From Bathymodiolus brooksi (Eukaryota > Mollusca > Bivalvia > Mytilida > Modiolidae), in the NCBI GenBank assembly GCA_963680875.1, contig OY804586.1:53478203-53542202 (forward strand): a stretch of DNA of 64,000 bases. Reading direction: 5' to 3'. The translations under genes and the position numbers were made by a program. How positions within the stretch are numbered: position 1 is the stretch's first letter; the number at the start of each line of letters is the position of its first letter. The notes under the pieces are model-generated. The model was not told where the DNA came from. It ran no database searches and saw only the letters and a list, made by a program, of their open reading frames with translations. This document shows positions 57,201-64,000 of this stretch, in pieces.

Positions 57201-58020
57201 TTAACATATATTACGAAATTTTTTATGAACTTTGAACTTTTGCCTATTTTGACCGATTATGCAAATTAGAAAAAAGGGGATGAAATTTAAAAAAAATCTT
57301 CTCCTCTGAAACTACTGAGCCAATCTCAACCAAACTTTGCTGAAATGATCCTTGGGTGGTCCCCTTTCAACATTGTGTCCGTCAGCGCCGTCCTGTATCC
57401 AAGATGGCCGCCATTACTAAAAATAGAAATTTCTTCAAATGGCCAAAAACGGCTCTATTTTAAGCCAGAAAGTGCCCAAATTTGAACTGTATAAGCATAA
57501 TGATGAGCTTTTTAACATATATTACGGGATTTTTTTTGAACTTTGAACTTTTGCCTATTTCGACCGATTATGCAAATTATAAAAAAGGGGGGATGAAATT
57601 AAAAAAAATTCTTCTCCTCTGAAACTACTGAGCCAATCTCAACCAAACTTTGCTGAAATGATCCTTGGGTGGTCCCCTTTCAAATTTGTGTCCTTCAGCG
57701 CCGTCCTGTATCCAAGATGGCCACCATTACTAAAAATAGAAATTTCTTCAAATGGCCAAAACTGCTCTATTTTAAGCCAGAAAGTGCCCAAATTTGAACT
57801 GTAGAAGCATAATGATGAGCTTTTTAACATTTTTTACGGGATTTTTTATGAACTGTGAACTTTTGCCTATTTTGACCGATTATGCAAATTAGAAAAAAAG
57901 GGGGATGAAATTAAGAAAAAATCTTCTCCTCTGAAACTATTGAGCCAATCTCAACCAAACTTTGCTGAAATGATTCTTGGGTGGTCCTCTTCCAAAATTG
58001 TGTCCCGCATTTCAGAACAC
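39246..58020. repeat. ~310-bp satellite array, about 60 units
   Basis: Units of 310-313 bp in head-to-tail order (aagatggccgcc recurs near 39399, 39710, 40020, 40333, 40646 and so on). Constant parts are ctgaaactactgagccaatc, aaactttgctgaaatgatcc, tgggtggtcccctttc, aagatggccgccattact, aaatttgaactgtataagca and gcctattttgaccgattatg. Units differ by small changes (gtccgtcagcgcc vs gtctgtcagcgcc vs gtccgtcactacc; gaaattac vs gaaatttc; gataagc vs gatgagc). Many units have a 63-66 codon frame on both strands; these follow from the repeat and are not called as genes. Confidence 0.97.
42360..55100. repeat. 3,720-bp higher-order repeat (12 x 310 bp), ~3.4 copies
   Basis: Landmark units recur with constant spacing: the gtctgtcagcgcc/aagaaag variant lies at 43052, 46773, 50493 and 54213 (about 3,720 apart), and another set at 44601, 48321 and 52041 (3,720 apart). 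The gtccttcagcactgcattg variant is at about 45895, 49615 and 53335. Copies are almost identical; the flanking parts of the array (39.2-42.3, 55.1-58.0 kb) are more diverse and lack the order. Confidence 0.92.
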
Positions 58021-58194
58021 TGACCAAGATGGCCGCCACAGCCGAACTTAATTTAACATAGGACCCTATGGGAAATTCCCATAAACATCTTCTTGTCTGA
58101 AACCATTTGCTCAATAAGAACAAAATTTTGATGAAATAGTCATTGGATGGTTCTCTTCCAAAAATTTGTCCGCCAGTTCGGCCCTTCGATCAAT

Positions 58195-58640
58195 TTTTAT
58201 TTTTTATTTTTAATACTTTTCGTGTTATATTTCAAAAACTATAAGAGATAGATGTTAAGTTTAAATTGCAAAAATGTGCACCATGTCGATATCTACCTAC
58301 CCTGCAATTTTGAAGTAAATATGATTACCCATCTTGGAGTTCTTGCCCTTTTTTTCATCAAATTAAAAAAAAAAAATAATACTTTTCGTCTTATATTTCA
58401 AAAACTATAAGAGATAAAGGTTAAGTTTAAATTGCAAAAATTTGCAGCATGTCAAGATCTTCCTACCCTGCAATTTTGAAGAAAATCCCATTACCCATTT
58501 TGGAGTTATTGCCCTTTTTTCATCAAAATGTTCTCAATTTTAATACTATCATCTTATATCTCAAAAACTATTAGAGATAGAGGGAAAGTTTAAACTGCAA
58601 AAATGTTCAGCATGTCAAGATCTACAAAAAATTTCCCACA
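58195..58640. repeat. 164-bp repeats, right of the satellite
   Basis: Three units of the same family as 38640-39245, in the same orientation (acttttcgtcttatatttca, taccctgcaattttgaag). Confidence 0.85.
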
Positions 58641-58964
58641 GTTAAAAATGAGTTATTCCTCTTGAAATGCATTTTTTGTTGACTCACTGATTTTGGTTAC
58701 TCAAATAATCAAAGGGAAGCAACTCTATTACAAAATGTGAAGTAGGAAAAGCTAAATTTTGAGAATCATTGACATATATGGTTTTTTTACAGCATTTTTG
58801 ATAACTTACATTAAAGGGGGAACCCCTGCCCAAATTTTTTTTTAGAAGGGGTCTGCAATGACATTTGTAAATTTTTTTCACCGAAGTTATCAAGTTTTAT
58901 TGACTGATGTTGTTATTATACCCAGGTGAGCTATACAGGCTCCTGGGAGCCTCTAGTTTTGTGT

Positions 58965-59203
58965 TTAATGCCACTTTCAGCAATATTTCAGCTATATCAT
59001 GGCGACCAGTTTTAGTGGTGCGAGAACCACCGACCATGGGCAAGCAACTGGTAAACTTTATCACTTGCGGCTGCGAGTCGAGTGCACCCTTTTTTGTAAT
59101 TTACAAAGCCGGGTGCGATCCCACGCCATATTGGTGATAGACTTGTATGAGTTGTTAGGTAATCCAACTACCTTACTCATTGAGCCACCTGTGGGCCCCT
59201 GAC
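58965..59203 (-). mobile_element. SINE with a different tRNA-like head
   Basis: The 3' and core parts match the common SINE (gtttaatgccactttcagca) but the head differs: on the minus strand it reads acaggtggctcaatgagtaa (A-box-like) and cgtgggatcgcacccggc (B-box-like). This points to a second subfamily or a head swap. Confidence 0.65.
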
Positions 59204-59446
59204 AGTGATTTGCTATAGATGTGCACTTTAAGGCCAGTTTTACAGTATTTACATGATTCATACCTTCCCTATATAATATTAATTTCATATAAAAAGACAT
59301 TTTTTCAAAATATTAATTCAGTCATATTCGATTTTTATTTAAAAAAAAGGATTATCAATAAAAGCTGTTAAGCAGGAAACTATGTAGTAATTTTTAAATA
59401 ATTTTTAGAAGAATATCTTTCAAATCATAATGATTTAAATAATTTT
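59204..59446. other. AT-rich spacer, nothing seen
   Basis: No supported feature. Confidence 0.4.
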
Positions 59447-59601
59447 ACTGGATACAACATTATGTGATAAAGTGTGTCAGTGACTTGTGACAGGTCGGTG
59501 GTTTTCTATGGGTACTCCGGTTTCCTCCATCGATAAAACACCACCATGTTATGACTGAAATATTGTTGAAAGTGGTGTTAAACACCATATACCAAACCTA
59601 A
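59447..59601 (+). mobile_element. SINE, 5' truncated
   Basis: ggatacaacattatgtgata, core ctatgggtactccggtttcc, 3' part gaaatattgttgaaagtgg and a tail ataccaaacc. Confidence 0.85.
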
Positions 59602-59966
59602 ATAATATGTCTACAAAGGTACTTAGTACATTTGTACATGTACCAATTAAAAATGTTTTGTGTTTCAAATGAAATTAATTCAGTTTTGTGTTTAATTTGT
59701 GTATTCTTTTAAAAAAAAAATTATATTAATATAAAATAAAACTTAATCAAATTTAGATTTTTTCATGAATACAAAAAATTATCAAAATTGACTTCAGGAT
59801 AATTTTGTGAAAAATTGTAGTTATTAAATATTAGATAGAGAATATTGGAAGTGTCAGAATATGGTCTGTATATTAAAAATGGTTTGTCCACTGTGACATC
59901 TATATTATATATTAAAAATAGCTCTAGACATGTCTTCATTTCAAAGAATTAAATACTCTCCATATG
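59602..59966. other. AT-rich, nothing seen
   Basis: No supported feature. Confidence 0.4.
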
Positions 59967-60149
59967 CAGTCAAGCCTGTCCATGCAATCACCTCTATTAA
60001 GCAGTCACCAGCATTAAAAAGTCACTTTTTTCTTGTCCTGTCATAGAAAATTTCATAGGAATTGAACCTATTTTAAGAGGTTACCTGTCTTATAAGGCCA
60101 CTTTTTCTTTGTCCCAATCGTGACCTCTTAATACAGTTTTGACTGTACT
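59967..60149. mobile_element. MITE-like element, cagtcaagcctgt ends
   Basis: Left end gcagtcaagcctgtccat, right end taatacagttttgactgta, an imperfect terminal inverted repeat. Inside, gcagtcacc and ttacctgtcttataaggcca repeat related motifs. Relatives near 18905, 21230 and 38202. Confidence 0.55.
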
Positions 60150-60329
60150 TGTGCATATTATACAAATTAAATTTATAGGTTTTTAACATAGTAACCTAGG
60201 CTAGTGGTCAGAATCTAGTTCGAAAAGGTAGAAAATTGTTCTTCAATTCAATTTAAGTAACTTAGGTGTTTAAATAATAATTGTGAATGTGTGAAGGTGA
60301 GTATTTCTATTTATTATTATAATCTGCAA

Positions 60330-60530
60330 GGACGTAAACTTTAAAATACAGCCTGTGTTAGCGGTAGACGATCGCCACGTCGCATTTTGCGAATATAACG
60401 GTAGTGTGGCGAGGATAATTTGTGTAGCAGTAGCCACACTGGCGAACGAAAAACTTTTAGAGCGTGCATCTGACAACGATCTTTTATTATGTAGAAAGTC
60501 AACGTTGAATAAAACGTGTTATAGACAATG
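60330..60530. other. CpG-rich segment, possible exon or promoter
   Basis: About a dozen CpGs in 125 bp (60355-60480) within CpG-poor surroundings. The plus strand is open from about 60338 to a TGA at about 60530 (starting DVNFKIQPVLAVDDRHVAF); the minus strand has an ATG-started frame at 60270-60476. I recognise neither protein. It could be a promoter/first exon of a gene on either strand. Confidence 0.35.
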
Positions 60531-61254
60531 ATTTGATCGATGTATAATATCCAAAATGATTTTAAAAAGCGGGTCAAATTGATTATTTCCGGTAGTTTTT
60601 TCGGTTGAAATAACATTATCCGGGTCCCATTCCAGAAATAGTTTCGAATTTAGTCACCGACTGACTGGTTTCCTAAATTACGCTTTATTCTGTCTGTCCT
60701 TCTGTCTACGATTGAATCTAAAACCAGTAAATTATTTGACAACGAGAAGGTCAAGCATGACTAATTCACGTTCGCCCTAAAAGTGGGTCCATTCGCCCTG
60801 ATAATTATATATATGAAAGTTATTGAAAATAAATGAAGTATTAATGATATTTGATGGTTTAAAAATTTAGAAATTTTAAATATGGTGTTGACAAAAAGTT
60901 TATCAAAACACACACGAGATCACAGAACACAGGCTATAATTCTTTTATGCTTAAATTTGTTTTACTCAAACCACAGGGACTTATCACTATCCAGGTAAAT
61001 ATACTATCAATGTATAAACATATACAAGGGCGGACATCTTTTTTACCTCCGCTCGCTTCAAGTCGTGTTTGTTTTTTAAATTCCTTCTAATATATTCAAA
61101 ACCCTGTTTGGTTCAACTCCCAAGACCTTATTCTTTTCAAAAAATATCATGACCTCCCCTCGACTACCTCTTGTGAAGGCGCAGCGGTCGTTTTTGTCAG
61201 GAATTCGCCTGAGTAGAGAACAACATGGACCCAAAGTGAAAGTAACAGCGCCAC
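60531..61254. other. No gene seen
   Basis: AT-rich. A 74-codon frame at 61149-61373 overlaps the LINE fragment on the other strand and is not recognised. Confidence 0.4.
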
Positions 61255-61670
61255 CTAAAAAAACCCCGGAAATTCGGCCAAGTTTCTTATTTTTCTGTAT
61301 AAAGCATATAATGCTTTATTTGCCTGATCTAACAATTTCTTTCGAGCTGTATAAAAATTTCCATTATAATTGAATATAACCCCTAGGTATGAGTACGAAT
61401 CTTGTAAAGCTATAACCTGACCACATATTTTAAAAACAACATTAGTTTTATATTTCTTTTTGCTAAACACTACAATTTTTGACTTATTCGTATTTACAGT
61501 GAGCTTCCAAATGTTACAATACTTTTCAAAAGCTCATAGTGCCTCTTGAAGGCCTTCTGCCGATTCAGATAAAATTACAGTGTCATCTGCATAAAGTATT
61601 ATAAATATTCTTAAATAACATGCAATTGTGTCTTGACATTTTTTAGATATTTGCTCAAGATCACCGATAT
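61255..61670 (-). pseudogene. LINE reverse transcriptase fragment
   Basis: Read on the minus strand: ILYADDTVILSESAEGLQEA, an in-frame TGA, AFEKYCNIWKLTVNTNKSKI, then YLGVIFNYNGNFYTARKKLL and ANKALYALYRKIRN. The YADD box, the VN--KSK motif and the LG---- motif place it in LINE RT. It ends abruptly near 61281. Not close enough to the LINE at 31190 to call the same family. Confidence 0.8.
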
Positions 61671-62202
61671 TATTTTCAAAAAAAAAAAGTTTCCAAGTCG
61701 TTCAAAAACAATAAGAACAGAAATATCCAATTACGAATTATACCTCAAATGACGGCATTGTCATAATTTGGTCTTAATTTATGATACTAGGATGTGCTTT
61801 GCTAAGTTTTGACCTTTTTATCTAAGACATCAGCAATGTTACATATCTGGCATGCATCCGGGATATGTACAATGAAAAAAGAACACAGGATTTACACAGA
61901 CATCCTATTCTTTGTATTTGATCTCGATCTACTTTGATTATTTATTAGGTTTAAATAAAATACCTTGTCTTTTGTATGAACAATTATTTATATACACGAC
62001 TATATGGCTTAAAAAAGGAATATATTACTTGGTTCTATTTTAAGCTTGTCTTATTATTTGTTATGTTAATTTGTCAAGTCACGTACATGTGTTTACCAAG
62101 AAGCTAATTGTATTGATTGATAAATTAGTACAAATTGTAATATCATACCACTGGGTTTTTTTTCAATTGAATTCAAAGCTATTGTCAATTAAATTACGGG
62201 AT
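61671..62202. other. AT-rich, nothing seen
   Basis: No supported feature. Confidence 0.4.
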
Positions 62203-62325
62203 AGATATTCGTGAGTTCGATCTCTGGTCGGATCACAGCAAACATTATACAATTTGTCTTTATATTTCTCGGCTAAACATATGGTACTTAGGAGTGATCG
62301 TATGGTAGTTGGGTTTACAGGCTAT
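62203..62325. mobile_element. Rearranged SINE head scraps
   Basis: gtgagttcgatctctggtcg (B-box part) precedes gatcgtatggtagttgggtt (A-box part), the reverse of the normal order, so two head fragments lie side by side. Confidence 0.5.
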
Positions 62326-63049
62326 TGGCATTTCCTCGCTTCATTTGATTAATGTTTGCATTAAAAAAAAATCCAGATAGCAATTCTACTCTTCAAAAAT
62401 GGGCTTACGATTTACGACTTACGAGTACCTACCAACACTCTTAACTTTGCGATCACTTTTAATCGTAAGTCATAAATCCTATTTATTAGTGAAACGGTCA
62501 TAACTCATTAAGAGTGCATTTTCGTCTACGTTTCCGACTTACGACCTTTAGTGAAACGGTCGCCAGCTCTTTAAAAGAAAGAAAGAAAAACAAATTTTAA
62601 ATATCAAAACACGTACCTGTTTGTGTAATATTTACACACTTCCGACGTTCGTTTGGCACTTCTTATCCATACATACCGGTACCTAAAGTTACAAAAATAA
62701 AAAGCTGACCTGATATGATTTTCTCTCGATTTCCATCAGTAAGTAAATAAATTATTTATTTTCTCCCAGCAATCTAAATAACTAATAGTCGAAAAATAAA
62801 ATAATTTAAGAAGTTGAGAAATCGACAAAAATGGAAAAATTTGAGAAATTATGGGGGAAATAAATATTTGAGCTTGGGGAAGCTGAAGGGTCCATATTTG
62901 TTTACCAGTTATCAATTTGCAAAGTTCAAAGATCAAATTAATATTGGTCCTGGTTATTAGGTAATAAGTGTGAACGGTATGTGCCGATCAAATGTTATTA
63001 TTTATCAGAATGAAACCAAATTTGAAATATATTGTAATGATAAAACAGA
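62326..63049. other. AT-rich, nothing clear
   Basis: Short imperfect repeats of acgatttacgacttacgag / tcgtaagtcataaatcc near 62405-62475 and gtgaaacggtc (twice, about 62491 and 62552). No gene. Confidence 0.4.
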
Positions 63050-63106
63050 AAGCCACCATATCACCGTAAAAATTTTGAAAGTGGCGATAAACACCATAAC
63101 CTGGGT
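63050..63106 (+). mobile_element. SINE fragment, 3' end
   Basis: gccaccatatcaccgtaaaa, then gaaagtggcgataaacacc and ataacctggg. Confidence 0.65.
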
Positions 63107-63115
63107 ATGGACAAA

Positions 63116-63512
63116 GTCACTCATTATGCATACTGTGACTTTCCGGGGTATAGTAAATGTGGAAAAAATATATTGTGACTTTTTTTCCTGTGACTTTTTT
63201 TGCTACTTGTCTTGTGACTTTTTATCCTGTGACTTTTTTTCCGTTTACCATTTATGTATTGTATATATAATATCTCATTTATTGGAAGAGATGTACGAAA
63301 ATCAAATATCGATTTTATTGAAATTTCATGTACTCCCATGAAAAACTATTATCTGCATCAGTGATTTGTGGTAGTTAAATCGGTAAACGGACAGAAAGTC
63401 ACAAAACTCCTAGGACAAAAAGTCACAATCTATACTTTTTACCCTGGCGGAAAAAAAGTCACAACTTATATTTTTGCTTAACATGTATGTAGGTAGGACA
63501 AGAAGTCACAAT
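63116..63512. mobile_element. Fold-back element with iterated TTGTGACTTTTT motif
   Basis: The left arm carries about five copies of tgtgacttt(tt) (63136-63242) and the right arm about four of aaagtcacaa in inverse (63399-63510). tccgtttacc (63240) pairs with ggtaaacgga (63381). The middle is AT-rich without coding. Structure is that of a non-autonomous element with repeated subterminal sites. Confidence 0.6.
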
Positions 63513-63530
63513 ATATATATATATATATAT
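63513..63530. repeat. (AT)n microsatellite
   Basis: About nine AT repeats between the fold-back element and the second satellite array. Confidence 0.9.
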
Positions 63531-64000
63531 GGCCAAAACTGCTCTATTTTAAGCCAGAATGTGCCCAAATTTGAACTGTATAAGCATAATGATGAGCTTT
63601 TCAGCATGTATGACAGGATTTTTTATGAACTTTGAACTTTTGCCTATTTTGACTGATTATGCAAATTAGAAAAAAGGGGGGATGAAATTTAAAAAAATCT
63701 TCTCTGAAACTACTGAGCCAATCTCAACCAAACTTTGCTGAAATGATCCTTGGGTGGTCCCCTTTCAAAATTATGTCCGTCAGCACCGTCTTGTATCCAA
63801 GATGGCCGCCATTACTAAAAATAGAAATTTCTTCAAATGGCCAAAAACTGCTCTATTTTAAGCCAGAAAGTGCCCAAATTTGAACTGTATAAGCATAATG
63901 ATGAGCTTTTTAACATATATTACGTGATTTTTTATGAACTTTGAACTTTTGCCTAATTTGACTGATTATGCAAATTAGAAAAAAGGGGGGATGAAATTAA
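63531..64000. repeat. Second 310-bp satellite array, start
   Basis: Begins mid-unit at ggccaaaactgctctatttt right after the (AT)n and runs, in the same orientation as 39246-58020, to the window end. The first unit is more diverged (gaatgtgcc, cagcatgtatgacagg) than the next. No element terminus is seen at its left side. Confidence 0.95.

Larger units (their letters stand above)
38391..58956 (+). mobile_element. 20.6 kb Helitron-like element filled with satellite DNA (copy B)
   Basis: Left end: a 14-bp perfect stem with a 3-nt loop, agctcacctgaccc-aaa-gggtcaggtgagct (38391-38421), then gccatcacttggcgtccg. Right end: ggtgagctatacagg, hairpin ggctcctgggagcc, tCTAG, followed by T. Both ends match element A (19173-21195, inverted). 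The hairpin plus CTRR end next to T matches Helitron 3' ends. Contents in order: a satellite-related module (38470-38610), 164-bp repeats (38640-39245), a 310-bp satellite array (39246-58020), a diverged module (58020-58195), 164-bp repeats (58195-58640), and a terminal segment shared with A. No replicase/helicase is encoded. The 5' end (TC) is not clear, and whether the whole unit moved as 20 kb or grew in place is unknown. Confidence 0.6.

Noticed and set aside
39342..58000. Family of 63-66 residue proteins encoded many times
   Set aside because: The frames are on both strands of every similar satellite unit and change with repeat variants; no promoter or coding-type substitution pattern is visible.

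Overview
The window looks like nuclear DNA from an invertebrate animal, most likely a bivalve or related mollusc. It is AT-rich, has GT-AG introns, carries a tRNA-derived SINE in more than twenty copies, and contains decayed non-LTR retrotransposons and many MITEs. It also has the 'agctcacctgaccc' hairpin element with internal tandem repeats that I associate with bivalve genomes. The taxon is an inference; no rRNA, mitochondrial or other diagnostic gene is present.

Layout. (1) 0.3-6.4 kb, minus strand: the 3' end of one host gene, with a 4.1 kb internal exon (2254-6358), a 1.6 kb intron and a short last exon (462-610) with a poly(A) signal. It encodes a large, Ser-rich, apparently disordered protein that I cannot name. 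Upstream exons were not found. (2) 6.4-10.9 kb: SINEs, a Tc1/mariner-type MITE and degenerate local repeats. (3) 10.95-15.24 kb: about 143 nearly identical copies of a 30-bp minisatellite that runs directly into a truncated SINE and seems to have been amplified from its tail. (4) 15.3-31.2 kb: dispersed repeats, SINEs, a small Helitron-like element (19173-21195) and a hAT-like MITE with an internal 61-bp tandem repeat. (5) 31.2-37.0 kb: nested transposons, namely a LINE broken by a PIF/Harbinger-type MITE and by another insertion, a second LINE fragment, three more MITE copies and a decayed hAT transposon. (6) 38391-58956: a 20.6 kb element with the same ends as the 19-21 kb element, filled with about 60 copies of a 310-bp satellite, the middle of which has a 3,720-bp (12-unit) higher-order repeat. 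(7) 59-64 kb: SINEs, a CpG-rich island, a LINE RT fragment, a fold-back element, and the start of a second array of the same satellite, cut by the window end.

There is no operon or gene system in the prokaryotic sense. The main theme is mobile elements giving rise to tandem repeats: a SINE tail became a minisatellite, a hAT-like end became a 61-bp tandem array, and the subterminal part of a Helitron-like element is related to a large satellite with higher-order structure. The long open frames at 10.9-15.4 kb and the many 60-75 codon frames at 39-58 kb follow from the repeat structure and are not proposed as genes.
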